Of a stretch of DNA of 64,000 nt, positions 1 through 11,883 are shown in pieces. This DNA comes from Trametopsis cervina (lineage: Eukaryota; Basidiomycota; Agaricomycetes; Polyporales; Irpicaceae): assembly GCA_022385755.1 (NCBI GenBank), contig MU278361.1, positions 225,186-289,185 on the forward strand, written 5' to 3'. The number at the start of each line of letters is the position of its first letter. Within the stretch, counting starts at the first letter, position 1. Made by a program: the position numbers and the translations under genes. The notes under the pieces were generated by a model. It saw only the letters and a program-made list of their open reading frames with translations. It did not search any database and had not been told where the DNA came from.

Positions 1-420
1 AGAGAGGCATTGCGAAATTGCAACCATCAGGCTTACGACAGGCAAGACGGCATCTCACACTCATACCACTTCCGAGATGATGAATGTGACCGAGGCAATG
101 CAGACACTTCATGAAACAACGCTCACCTTACGCGCTTTCTCGTCTAGCGTGAAGACCAGTTGCTGCAGCTCGATGGCACTCCCCTCGTGCTTCCAAGCAC
201 CGTACCATTCCCTCTCCGATGAAGCTGTCCAGTCAGAGCCATCAAGTCGTACGTGTGCCGGTCTGAGAGTGGAAGGGAAGGTAGGAGCGAAGAACGACGA
301 GTGCTTGATACCGTCGAGAATGTGGAAATAAGCCAACGTCGAGAGGACGAAGACGAAGACAATAGTTTCTATGGGGGAAAAGACCGTGTGGATCGACAAC
401 GGGCGGAGTAACGCACGCAT
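1..420 (-). CDS. HMG1: HMG-CoA reductase, N-terminal part (gene runs off the left edge)
   Basis: Exon 1 is 420..127 (98 codons), closed by a GTGAGC donor; the next exon may be 31..1, but that acceptor is uncertain. The peptide opens MRALLRPLSIHTVFSPIETI, followed by a hydrophobic helix and the sequence LAYFHIL, the conserved start and first membrane span of fungal HMG-CoA reductases, and then an ER-luminal stretch with the WYGAWKHEG and IELQQ pieces typical of the family. The full enzyme (about 1,100 to 1,300 residues) is an ER membrane protein that reduces HMG-CoA to mevalonate, the committed step to sterols and terpenoids. Only the amino end lies here; the sterol-sensing and catalytic domains would be to the left of base 1. 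The family call rests on this N-terminus only and is strong for the region visible. Confidence 0.82.
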
Positions 421-1847
421 TTTGAGTTGTCGGTGGCGGGAGGTCAGTAAGACAGAAAGGTGCTTGAGCAGTAGTTATTATCTGTTATAAAGCGCGTCTG
501 TCAGCAATGTTGTCATCATGAGATTTGGAAGTGGTACGAGATGAGAGCGTGGATCAATCGGAATGAGGGGAGCCAGAGAGAATGACAATGGAGACGCCAC
601 AATTCAAAACCCGGGGTACTCACGGTAGCTTAAAAGCAAAAGTAATGTTCCTCTATGTGTAGGACGATTCTGGTGGTCCAATAAGATACGGCTGGTCGTG
701 AGGAGACGACGTGTCCGGTTGCACACACAGCACTAGTAAGCAGCAGTGTGTGGTGGTTGAGCAGGCCGGTTGAGCGGGTGCCTCCAAACGCGTTCCGCAG
801 CCTTGCTGTAGTGGTCGCGAGGCTGGGTGGGAGTGTAAAAGAGGGATATGGAGGAGGGGAAGAAATGAAGACGGAATAAAATCCCAGATCAGTCGAACCA
901 TTCCAGCCCAGCCAGGCTATTGTACCCGTCACGAGACGCCAAATGCACGGCAATTGTTTGCCTTTTCGGGTATGTTGTGATGGCTCGGCGTCTACTTTGC
1001 ATGCCACCATCATACCTACAGAAAATACCAATCAGACTGACTGGACTAGCTACAGACTGCACGGACATGATATCGCATCTGAACACACGTGTAGAGCTAG
1101 GTAGGGAAAGATTTGTACCGTATCGCCTTGACATGATGAGCTTTAGCGGATTCCATGTATTCAGCCGGTCATCCTCGCTCACCCGAGGTGGAAGTAGCGA
1201 CGTTCGCTTCAGACGGGGCACCCTGAAGTTAACAGGAGCAGTCCATGATTGGAGCGCATTTCTGTGGAACTTTGTATTGCAATCCTCAACGCCATATCGC
1301 ACGTAAGCCGACCCGTTGACGGCTGATGTAAATGCAATGCTCGGTCGTAAGAATAATCGTCGCCTAGTTCATACATCCATCACCTATATCCGCCGTATAG
1401 ATTGCGCATTGGCCAGTCCCAGTTTGCCTATACGCTGCATCCATTCTTCCGATAGCGTGATAGATATCGGACTCGGAGGTGCGATTACGACACATCCCTT
1501 ATGCACCCTCAGATGTACAAGAATAGTGCCCCTACTATCAGGTCTTATCGCATACCCTTCAGGTATGGCAGATAGTGTTCTCACTAAGGTGGCCAACTGT
1601 GAGTCTCTGCAATTGAAGGCTTGGTCGGCTTCTTTATGATTATGATTAGATGCGTGTGTACGGCAGATGTATATCAACAGCATCAGGGCTAACAACTGTT
1701 CTGCACTGCGTTCGGTTGATGACTGTGTAGATCATGTTTTCCAGTGATTAAATGGTACCTAGTCTGTCCTTAGAGAATAGGGATGTACTATGATGGGATG
1801 AGGGTATCCAAGCTAGTGTAATGATAAAAGCGAAATAAAAACAAACC
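421..1847. other. Intergenic region, presumed HMGR upstream region
   Basis: 1.4 kb between the HMGR start and the 3' end of the fucosyltransferase-like gene. The longest open frames here (about 107 to 137 codons, on both strands and overlapping one another) have no recognisable domain and no supporting splice pattern. I see no gene. Confidence 0.6.
484..491 (-). promoter_or_regulatory. TATA-like element of the HMG-CoA reductase gene
   Basis: Read on the minus strand, TTTATAAC lies about 65 bases upstream of the HMGR start codon at 420. Position and sequence fit a core promoter element; there is no direct evidence of use. Confidence 0.35.
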
Positions 1848-3792
1848 TCACCAAAACCGATTACTCTCTAGACTGTGTCCTCTCGCTAGCCGCATCATAA
1901 CGATACCCGAAGTCAAACTCGACCACTGTCCGACGTCGTCAGCGCCACCGTATACAAACGATGAACCAGAGTTGCTTACCCCATTCCCTATCACGACCTG
2001 CGCCCTCTCTCCAATCATCATGTCCACTGCCTGCCCAACCTCGCGCTGCTCACGAGTGAGCACCAAATCCCGACTGCTGACTACCTTATTCCACCCTCCC
2101 ATCTTCATGATAGCAGCCTTCAACTCGTTCGCCCACTCCAATTTTCCATTCGTCATCACGTACACCTCGGACAGTCCCTTCCCAGCCTCGCTTCGTCTCA
2201 CATCATCAAGCTTCTCCACAATCTGCTTCATGTCTGGATAGCATCGCTTGAGATAATGCGCCATTGCAGACGGGGTGGCTTGACCACCGCCGCTTCCGTC
2301 AGGAATCACGAATCGGTCGGGGAGCTCTGGAAGCAGGTTGATTCCATTCCATTCTGAGCTCCAATTCGCCAGGTGTCTGCAATGGTTCTCGAAGTCGCCC
2401 CGGCGAATGTGCAATGCGAGAAGCCCTGGAAGAGGGGCGTAGGGGTCTGAGCAACGGTACGGCCCCGCGTGGACTTCTCCGTTCGCACCGGCCTGTGGCG
2501 AGTTGCAGAAGTAATATGGCTCGGACAATGGTGTTGGCCGGCCACTGATTAATGCCTTGTTCGCCTCATATGCCTCGTGTATCAGCGGCGAATATCCCCA
2601 ATACTGCACAACAGGGGACTGTCGCAACGAAGGCCAGATATCGACGTATCGACGTGGATCGCCGTAAACGCTGGATGATCATTGAAATTAGAGTTGGCCA
2701 CAACCGCAGGAAGGGTGGGCATTGAACTTACTACATGTCGAACACCCGAGAATCATAGCCGTCAATTTGCACGCATGGGTTGTCGATCTTATTTATCACG
2801 TCTATCCATGTATTGAGCATTGTGAGCGCCGTTGGTTGGTCGGGCATCGTTGGGTTTATGTCTTCCTTTCGAACCTTGTAGGGTTCGGGGCATATTTGGT
2901 GCCAGTATGTTTTCTTGATAGCACGCAACATAGAATCGTTTTTAGGGAATGGACCTCCGACGACGGGTCCTGGTCAGACGAAACAGAGAATCGACATGAG
3001 ACTTTGTGAGCCGTATCAATCGGAGGCGCGTACCTGATATAAGGGCAGTTGTAGGAATCTCTGCAGGGATAAGTCGTCCATTAAATTCGTCAAGTCCTCC
3101 GGCATTTCCTCGTGACCACGTAAAGTTGTCAAAGACAAATCTATAACGGTCATCCCACAGTTCAGCACGCGTAGACGCCCAAGACTGACACGGAAACCAA
3201 GGGCAAATAACAATACGTACGATCTTCCTGTCATGTAGGCCAGGTGTGCGTTCATTATAAGATCTTGGGCCTGGTTTCCCCAGCCGACCCCTGGAGTACA
3301 GAAAAGAGAAGTCGATCAATAAACGCATGTTCACGCGAGCAGACTAAGAGGTTGTGGGTCGTGTCAAGAAATGCACTGGGCGACACGCATATAATTCGAA
3401 CATTGCAGGGAGTAAAAGCATATAGATAGAGCACACAACTCACAAGCAACATGACACTCTACCCACAGGTACTTCTTCCCTCCCGCGAACGGATCATCCA
3501 CGAAGTGCTGAGGCAGCGCCAACTCCGCCTCCTGCCACTTCTCAAACAACGGTGGTTTTGGTCTCGTGTCCACTGGCTCTTTTGGCTTCGACTCCCGCAG
3601 TGGTATCCATGACCCTCCATACACCCATAGCACCAGCCCAATAAGCACAAGGATGACTATACCCCGCGTCGCGCCTACCCGACGCGACCATTGGCGTATT
3701 TTGTATGACGATGCAGCAGGCCATTCGGTTGGGTCGTATAACACTGGTCTTGATCCTGCGCGGCGAGGATGTTTCCTCCCGTTAGCGAACAT
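1848..3792 (-). CDS. Type II membrane fucosyltransferase-like protein (5 exons, 528 aa)
   Basis: Exons 3792..3444, 3290..3221, 3140..3034, 2969..2732, 2670..1848; every junction is GT-AG and in phase. A short basic cytoplasmic tail is followed by one membrane anchor at about residues 44-59 and a large luminal domain, the layout of a Golgi glycosyltransferase. The luminal part has the GWGNQ...MTGRSFVFDNFTW block, the GPVVGGPFP block, and HIRRGDF at about 342-348, matching the H-x-R-R-G-D donor-site signature of GDP-fucose protein O-fucosyltransferases. The C-terminus has a sugar-transferase-like DMMIGERAQVVIGNGVSNSG segment with serines after the acidic pair. These proteins are common and mostly uncharacterised in mushrooms; donor and acceptor are not known. 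The start was chosen because it gives the tail plus anchor. Family call firm, enzymatic activity inferred. Confidence 0.8.
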
Positions 3793-4335
3793 TCGTGTGC
3801 GTCTGTACGTTTTGAGTTACAGCGTTAGGACCGTATATCAGATTAATGAGTACAGTCTTATTTGGTTCGTTGCCTCTATTATTGGCGAGGCTAGCGAACT
3901 TGGCCGTGTGGTGTCGTCAAGAGAGTAGGAAAAGAAAGCGGGGGAGACGACGATTGACAGTTTCGGATACCTATGTCGAGTCGTGTGCGCGCCTATCACA
4001 TCGCTACTCAAGAACCTCATGTTGATGCAGTGGCTGAGGACGTCAATCACATAGCGCTGCTATAGAACACTTAGTAGACAGCAAGCCTCGGCAGGCACAG
4101 TGACTATTCCTTGTGCTCAAGATCCAGAGTACGCAGGAAAATCTCTCTAATATCTGCGTCGCAAAGCGGCTTCAATTGGATAGTGATGATTATACAAACG
4201 TACGGTACGAAAGCTAAAGTACATACTACAAACTTTTTACTAGTCCGAGATTACGGACATTCTTTCGTAGAAATACATGGACTACCGCTTCCTCAACGGA
4301 CAGTAGTCGAACAACCAGAAACCATTCGACACACC
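3793..4335. other. Intergenic, 0.54 kb
   Basis: Lies between the fucosyltransferase-like start and the 3' end of the coiled-coil gene, both on the minus strand. No gene or RNA recognised; it presumably carries the promoter of the former and the terminator of the latter. Confidence 0.5.
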
Positions 4336-5950
4336 TCAATTCCCAGGTGGCCTTGCAGCCGCAAGCTCATCGGGAGCAGCATTGCCATTCAAGCTATTCG
4401 CACCACCAGACATACTCCCAGACCTCAACAGGCTTCCCGTTTCTGCAATCCTCGCCCCTCTCTCCATGCTCGCCATTCTACTTCGATTCCTTACCGGGCT
4501 CACTGAGGCGTCACCGCTTGCCCACGGGGCCCTCTCGAAGCTCGACCGCCTCTGTAGATGCAGCGACGTTCGCGGGCTGAGTGAGGGCCCTCGTGGATTA
4601 TGCAGACTATAGTTGTCGATGGGAGAGACCGAGATGTCGCGGCTTGGGCGTGGATTGGCGCGTGGAATTGGTACGGGTGCCACTGCGCTCTGCACTCGCG
4701 GCGAGAGAGCAGGACTGACAATAGACAGCGGGTCTCCGAAGGACGATGATAGGGATGGCGGTGGGACAGAAGGATAAGTGAGTTCCAGAGCGCGGGGGAC
4801 TGTGCCCCCAGCAGCCGATGCCATTGAACCGCCTGACGCGGGCGTGGTGATGCCAGTGGCATTACTTCTTGAGGCTGCAGGAGGCGAGAAGAGGAACTGG
4901 GAGGATAGCGATGCGGAGCTTGAAGAAGGGGGAGTGGTAGATAGACTATCTGCTGTACTAGTCGTATGTGAAGGTCGGTGGATCTGTGAGGGTGGCCTAG
5001 GTATAGGTACTCGCGCGGAAGGGACGCTCGGATTGCCATAGGGAGCAAACGATGGAGAGGGAGGTATAGACGGTCGCCGATGTAAAGGCTGCGACCATGG
5101 GTCTTGGGCGGAGGATGCGAGACCTATGAGGTTGTCTACTGGTAGGCCAAGCTTTGAGGAGATTAGCAAAGTTATACACAAAGTTCATTGCAGTCACTCG
5201 TCGGACATGCAATGAATGCGTACCACAAGCAAGGAATAACACTCACCCGTCGTCGGTGCTCGATGAGTTCCTCCCTATATATCTCATTGAGCCTTGAAAT
5301 CCTCGTATAATCCCGCTCCGTCTCGACCAATCGACTCCTGAGCTGTTCGTTCTCCCTCTTCATTGCATCTAGCATCATTTCTGCGGTCGGTTCCATCGGA
5401 GAACCATTCATGTGCCCATGTGCATGTATCGCCATAGGCTGTCTCGTCTCCATAGGTGAAATCGAGCCGCTGCCGTTCCCATTCCCGTTCACGACCTGCT
5501 GCTGCTGCGCCATCCTCAATGCCGAGATCTCCCTCGACAGTCTGTTCACATGCGACTCGGACTCGGCTTCGAGGACATTCTCCAGTTCAATCTTCTCTTC
5601 CCTAAGCTAAGGTAATAACGAGAGAAAAGGGAGCACAATGTGAGTGCCACATCCAAAGCGGGTCGGCCTATTCGGATATACCTTTTCGAGTTTACGGGAG
5701 AGAATGTTGATGATACGTTCCTCCTCCGCCTCATATGCGTTAATGAGCGATTCTTTGCTGCTTGTGCTCGTTTCAGACAGTCGACGCAAGAGAGGAGGTG
5801 AAGAGGACATGACTGCAGGAGTCAAAGACGTAAATTCCCCATGACAGCACTTCAATTAGCCGGATCAAGTGCAACTCGAGCGGCCCAGTGAACCAACTTA
5901 CGGAATCTAAGCAAAGCTTGTTGTGTATCATCAGCAGACACGCCGATCAT
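4336..5950 (-). CDS. CCDC6 / DUF2046-like coiled-coil protein (4 exons, 451 aa)
   Basis: Exons 5950..5902, 5812..5682, 5606..5247, 5151..4336, all GT-AG and in phase. Residues 17-105 hold the conserved block NAYEAEEERIINILSRKLEK followed by LREEKIELENVLEAESE and VNRLSREISALR, which parallels the human CCDC6 (H4) repeat with its EEE...LSRKL...LE...VNRL spacing. A second coiled coil ends in RLNEIYREELIEHRRR. The remaining half is a low-complexity tail rich in Ser and Pro, with repeated R-x-x-S and SP sites that look like phosphorylation targets. The 49-nt first exon encodes only 16 residues, and the start was chosen because it lets the second exon be read in phase up to the conserved LLRRLSETSTSSKESLINAYEAEEE-type start of the block. 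CCDC6 family members act as scaffolds; a fungal role is not known to me. Confidence 0.8.
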
Positions 5951-6118
5951 ATCCGAGAGAGCGCAGTCAGAGGATATTCATAAGTTATTACACGACAAAG
6001 ATTGGTATGTGGCCACACAAACATCAATTATCTACGAGGGCATCCAGCCAGGAAAACATACGCGTAAGGGGCAAAAAGCAATAAGGAGCAGTAGTGCATG
6101 CGCGCTGGTGAGGCGGAA

Positions 6119-8871
6119 TCAGAAATTGTACCCTTCCACCTTGAAAGCTATGCCATAAGCGAGATAACTGTCCATGATCTTGAGTACGGGTTCAGGCAGA
6201 CCCATGCTTAGGAGTGTGTAGCGTATTTTTTCGTGGCCGTGAATTTGACCCAGCTTGAACAAGCAGCGCGCAATCTGTGTCGGGTACTTTACACAAGAAA
6301 TCTCAGTCGTGATAGGAGCCTGGATATATACAGTACTTACCGTCATCTCGGTATATTCACCGTATTGGTACGCCGCGACGCGTATGGCCACTTGTAAGGT
6401 CCGTTGAATGTCGCCCTCTTCGGCATATGTGTCGAGTAACTTGATCCAGGGTTTCGCAGAGTATCTGCTGGAGTCAAGACACCTCTGGAACGCCTCTTTT
6501 GCCTCTTCCCTGTGTTGGAGACGCAAACCGAGCTCGCCCAAGATTTCCCATTCCATGCCAGTCTTACGGTAGGCAACGTGCTGATTCTTGAAGTGCGCCA
6601 CCTCAGCACGGAAGATTGTCCACACACGAAGATCCTGCCCACATATTTATCAGAAATTGTTGGTCTGGGTTAGTGATTAAGCCATTGACCTCATATAACA
6701 CCATGAACAGATTATCTAGCCAGCGTTCGCATAGCCTCTTGTTGCTGAACGAGAAAGCTTCATGTTGTGGCGACGGTGTGGGCCGGTTTGTGTCCTCGGT
6801 TCCATCGCCAGCAGCAGCCTGAACTGGCTTTTCTAGTGAGCTACCCGCCACCTGAGGCACACTCTCCTCTTCTTCATGTACGCCGTTCTGTGTGGACTCT
6901 GCATCGGCCTGTTCCTTGGCTTCACGCTGACTCTCTGTAGATATACGAATAGTTGGAATCCCATTAGGGATCTCTCCGCCGTTTGCTTGAGAAGCATTCG
7001 GCGAATGCGTAGTTGACCTAACTCCTTTCGTAGACGCGTTGTCGTCGGCGCCTTTGGTGGACAGACCCGACCCTCCAGCTACCGTCACACTCCCATCTTC
7101 ATGGATGATGGAGGAGGTGGATGCATGGGTGTCCGTCTGCGCCTTCTGCATCCGGTATTCTTCTTCCATCACGAAGACGGCACTTCTTGTTTTGAGCAAC
7201 TCGTCCCATCCAATTTTAGCTACGAGCCGTGTGAGAAGGGTGTATGCACGCGCCCATGTCCCCCTGAGTCCCGGGGCTGGGAGTCGGAGAAGTGCTGGGT
7301 CCGCCTGTATGTCCGCAATTAGCAAATATGGAAGGGAGTACTGATCTGAAACACGATACCTCGTCGTCCTCGGTTTTCGCCCTTTCCGGTAGGATGTCCA
7401 CGATCTGGCCCTTAGGAGGCAGATGTATTCGGGAAGCAGGCAAGTTGCGGTGAGCGTCACGGCCGTTGTATGTAAACATGGGACATGAGTTCAATGTCAA
7501 TAATGCCTGTGGGTGACATCATGAGTTTGAATATTAGGCATTAAAACTTATATAACCCACGGAATCATACTGAGCAAGCTCAATATACAGGTCGGTCAGC
7601 TTCTCCCAAGTGACGAACTCGCTTGGAGCGCAGTTGACTGCTTGACGCGCAAGTTTCAGTGCCCACTCGTAATTGCCTTTTGATCGCAAAAAGTCTGACT
7701 GGACGTGCAGGAGGGTATACGACTGGGGTGTCTGCTTCATCGCAGCGGCCATTATTTGAACTGCCTTGACTTCCTCATCTATCATGCGCATTATTACCAC
7801 TCAATTTGACACCAGAATGTCGGGCGACTCACTCATGCCGATGTAGGATTTGGCCAGTAATGACGCAACTTCCGGTTCCCTCGCGCTCAACTTCTCGAAC
7901 AAGTTGGCTGCGTGGTCGAACCGGCCGCTATCCCCGAAGTACTTCATGACAGCATTTGTCAGATGATTTGACACAACAGTTGCAACTTGGATTTCCGGAT
8001 CCGAACCCACTTGCCAGCCTTTGTGGAATAAGGCCTCGGCAGCCTGCAAGAAACGAAGTTCCCCCTCTGGTGTAGTGATTGGGTCCAGCTTGCGGTACGC
8101 TTCGAGCCAGTTGACGGGGTCGTCGCAGTACAATATTGCCCGCAGCAAAGCCGAAAGGTAGGTTTCTTGCCATATTTCTGGTGTTGCTTCATGTCTGCGT
8201 GGATACAATCAAGCACCGCGTTTCATCAGTGAGAATCGTAAGAACGTACCTGTCTCCGCGTAAGTCCACCACATATGCATGCACTCCCCCAGGAATCTTC
8301 ACGTCTACCCTGACATCAACCCTCGAGAACGCGTTGAAGCAGCTAGGACGAGACGTCAGTCGTTGAGGATTGCAGTTGACTGGACTGCCTACCAGTAACA
8401 ACCGTTCCGTACTTTCCAGCCAGCTCCCTTGGTGAACCATCCAGCATCCTCCTCAATTGCATATGTCAATGAGTTGATATACGCTGCCAAAGATGCCGAA
8501 GAAGACGCGTCAACCCCGGAGACATAGTGGTATGAGGCGAGCTATGCACAGGGTTAGCTTCGTGAAGACACAGGTCAAAGGCTACTCACATCGCGTTGTC
8601 CCGCACGCCCTGTGCTCTTCACAACATGACACAAATCCGGTGGACCGAGTTCCCTAAAGGTCGCTGTTGGCGCGGAATATTAGAGATTGCAAGTTCTCGG
8701 GTCTCAAGCCTACTGCGCGGGCGATTGACGTACACAAGCACTCCGTACGCGCCGTAAGGGACTCTCCCAGCTCGACCTAAACCATGAACACACTAAGCGG
8801 CAATGCGGATGAAACAGTACACCACTTACCTCGAATATTTCTGGGACGTCTTTGAAAGACGCATCCGCCAT
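6119..8871 (-). CDS. ChAPs family protein, BCH1/BUD7-like exomer cargo adaptor (11 exons, 734 aa)
   Basis: Exons 8871..8830, 8776..8734, 8663..8590, 8541..8393, 8342..8250, 8194..7833, 7778..7561, 7506..7360, 7304..6690, 6634..6341, 6286..6119. The joined protein carries the family landmarks LGPPDLCHVVKSTGRAGQRD, ASYHYVSGVD, CFNAFSRVDV, EALFHKGWQVGSDPE, and TPQSYTLLHVQSDFLRSKG, then TPR-like helices to the end. Chs5-Arf1-binding proteins assemble with Chs5 into exomer, which with Arf1 carries selected membrane proteins such as chitin synthase from the trans-Golgi to the surface. A low-complexity Ser/Glu insert at about residues 430-530 separates two TPR halves. The exon 9 donor GTCAAT is off consensus but the frame and sequence continuity support it. 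The 14-residue first exon is the least certain part. Confidence 0.9.
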
Positions 8872-9331
8872 GCTAAAGTGGTCGCAGCTTGCGCGAGAGA
8901 TACTGGTAAGGCCCCCGGGACCGTGATCGCGGTTCCATGACCATCCACGTGGCGACCGAATAGGTCCAGGACCCCGAGCATCACCGTTCGTCCTCCACTC
9001 ACACAAGATCCTGAACTCTTTACTTCCTTCGGTCACCTTCGCGAGTGTGAGACGCACGCGGAGGCACCGCTGAATAGTAATGTCTGGACAGGTACTGAAA
9101 TGCCACACATTTTGGTCATGTGCTCAAATTGGATCGTAGCTCCGAACATTGCGCGAGAGGGATGAAGCTTGCAAGGAAAACGCGGTGTATGTGTTTAGCC
9201 GCGGCAATGGGGAAGCCAAAGTTGTAAGGCCTGCAGCTTAGTATCATTGGCTTCTCCATAATGAAGTCATCGAATTGTACCGTTAGGAAATAAAACAGAC
9301 ATCTAACCGACAACGCGTCAGTCCGACACGC
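8872..9331. promoter_or_regulatory. Divergent promoter region between ChAPs and RUS1 genes
   Basis: 460 bp separate the two start codons, which point away from each other, so both promoters must lie here unless the RUS1 gene has a further upstream exon. An open frame on the minus strand upstream of the ChAPs start (to 9108) shows no family similarity that I can recognise. Confidence 0.5.
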
Positions 9332-10974
9332 ATGCTGCGTGGTTTGTTTCTACCTGCTGGATACCCAAATACAGTTTCTCCAGGTGAGTTCTTTTAGAGT
9401 GTGACGATCGAATTTGTCTTCCATTGGGCTGATTAGCTTGCAGACTATCTCAGGTGCGATTGTTGATATACTCCCGCATCTTCAGCTCATTGTGTATCAG
9501 ATATCAAATTCTAAACGCTTTCCAGGCATTCTGTAGTTCTCTCGCGGGTTTATTGGCCTCGCGAGCCGTATTAGAAGGTCTTCATCCGCTCGCTGCTCCT
9601 CATTCTACCTAGTATTAACCCTAATTGGTTGGAAGGTCATGGCGTCGGGAACGCTGACGCGTCCGCAACCGATGCACTACTGCTCACAGTCCTACAGGAC
9701 GTATTCAGCCGGCTCGTCAGTAAGTCCTACTTTTCCCCTTCACGCACTCGACCCAAGTAACCCCAGCCTCACAAACGCGCAGCAATCATATCCGCCTACT
9801 ACCTCGGCACCTCCCTCTTCCCCGAAGCAAAGACCTACAGACTTCTCGCCGACATCCTAAACGACATCGCCCTTGTCCTAGACTCACTCTCCCCGCACCT
9901 CTCCACATTCGCCCTCGAGCTAACCTACACAACCCACTTCCCCTTCCTCTCATACACACTTGCGCGGCGTCCAGGCCCGTTCCGCGCGATCGCGCTCTGT
10001 CTCAGCGGCGCCTTCCGCGCGCTCTGCGGCGTCGTCGCAGGCGGGTCCAAAGCCGCTCTGACCCTCCACTTTGCCCAACCGCCTACTGGGAAGGGGACAG
10101 GCGACGTCGGGGATCTGAGCGCCAAAGACGGGAGCAAAGAAACCGTGCTCGCCCTGCTGGGCATGCTGGTAAGCTCGCCCCATCCTCGTCTACTAGTGAT
10201 GCACCCACTGACGCTCGCTCATCACAGTGTGGGTCCGCCCTGATGCCGTACGTGACAGACACACAGACGACATACGGCCTCCTCGCCCTCCTCGTATGCG
10301 CACACATCCTGCTGAACTACGCCGCCGTACGTGGGGTCGTCCTACGCTCCCTGAACCGCCAGCGCGCCGGGCTGCTCTGGCGCACGTATAGGCTGGGAGG
10401 CCTGCCGTACGCCGTGCCCCGCCGCCTCGCAGCCCTAGAACGCATCTTCGCCTCGCCATCCGTCCTACTCCACTCGAACTCTCGCAACCGCGAGGTAGCA
10501 GGCCATTGCTACGTCGGCTCCCCGCTCTCTGCTATCCTCCCCGCACACGGACACTCGAGCGCGCCACAAGCGCGCTGGGCGACAGAGAGCACACCTGAGA
10601 CACTGCTCGACCTATTCGACCTCTTCTCATCGGCGAACTACGTCGTCTGGTTCGGTGCAACTCCTTCGCCATCGCCCGAGCTGCACGTCGTGCTCAAAGA
10701 CGGGCACGGTGTGCAGGACCACCTCAAAGCGTGGGTGCTCGCCACCGAGCTCGCCTCGTTGGCCGAAGTTGCAAACGGGCACGCGGATCGCTCACTTGAA
10801 GAGCTGATGGATGCCCTCCAGCAGGCGATGTTGGCGGTGGACGAACTGTTCCCCCAGTTCCTGCAGGGGATGCGCGAAGCGGGGTGGGACCTGGACGCTG
10901 CTGCGGGCGGGTTTGTCACTGGCTTGCCAACGACTGTGCACATCGAACACGGCGAGGACCGCAAGTCTCGATAG
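9332..10974 (+). CDS. RUS1 / DUF647 family membrane protein (6 exons, 451 aa as modelled)
   Basis: Exons 9332..9383, 9444..9453, 9501..9577, 9636..9719, 9783..10168, 10228..10974. The joined start reads LFLPAGYPNTVSPDYLRYQI and continues FCSSLAGLLASRAVLEG, the hallmark of the root-UVB-sensitive (RUS/DUF647) family, then ISAYYLGTSLFPEAK, FAL-rich helices, and LLALLVCAHILLNYAAVRG. RUS proteins are integral membrane proteins of the endomembranes or organelles with a poorly defined role, linked to vitamin B6 and membrane traffic in plants. Exon 2 is only 10 nt. The first exon starts very close to the FLPAGYP motif, while relatives usually have 40 to 100 residues before it, so an upstream exon may be missing. 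The intron 3 donor is GTCTTC, off consensus. A Ser/Thr/Pro-rich unconserved tail follows residue 320. Confidence 0.78.
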
Positions 10975-11883
10975 ACGGCAGTTGTTTTTGTTTTGTTTTT
11001 TGGCTATGACACAGGCAGACGATGAGTTGTTGCCCGGCTACCTGGGCCTGATCTAACACCATTTACCCAACATGTCTTTCCCATAGAGATGTAGAATATT
11101 GCATCCAATAGAACCTATACCTGTACTCGGCACACCCAAAAAGAACAGCACTCCAGATATTAAACAGAAACCAGTAAACACATCTAGGTAAGACATCAGA
11201 AAGTCTCCAAACCAACGAGAAAATATCCTACAGAGATCACAACGGCACATGAGTGAGGAGACACGCGAGGTTTGGGTCTGGGGTACAGAGCGGGCTTGAT
11301 ATGTAACACTAACGCTAACGCTAACTAACTAACACAACGGCCGATACGAGGGACGCAAAGGAGGAAAGAAAAAATGGGACATGTATTGATATTGCTCGGA
11401 CGTGAGATTGAGATTGAAAAAATTGGGAAATTGGGAAAATTGAGAAATTGAGAGAGCCAGAGGGTGCTTCGCATGATGGTATGGACGGAGAAGGGTATCG
11501 GAATCAAAAAGTCGGGGGTCGTGATGGGGTTCGACGTGTGGGCGGTGTGGGTATGTGTGGAAACTACAGGGATGGTACAAAAACACGGATGGGCGGGTTT
11601 GTAGAGGGAGGAGGGGGTTCATTCCTAAAGGACCTATCCAGATGACACGTAAAATGGGAGTAGAGGAAACACAAGGCCGCAAACACCAGGATGGGATCTT
11701 GTATCCCGCTTCGCAACTTCAATGCAGATAACTAAGTCAGCCGGGTTCGGCGTAGCGGTGCGGTGCGAGGGACGAGCGGGCGAGCGCGAGTGCGACCGTA
11801 CGAGCACGCAGAGGGAGAGGGAGGAGGGAGGGGGAGGGGGGAAAGCAACAATGAGAATGACAAGTTCACGGCGGGCAGAGAGG
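10975..11883. other. Convergent 3' intergenic region with a CTAACG-type short repeat
   Basis: The RUS1 and G-alpha genes end towards each other here. The sequence holds T-runs after the RUS1 stop and, near 11305-11335, a small run of ACGCTAACGCTAACTAACTAAC type. No gene seen. Confidence 0.5.

Noticed and set aside
630..1306. Overlapping frames of 128 to 137 codons upstream of HMGR
   Set aside because: They lie on both strands over the same bases, have no domain and no consistent splice structure.
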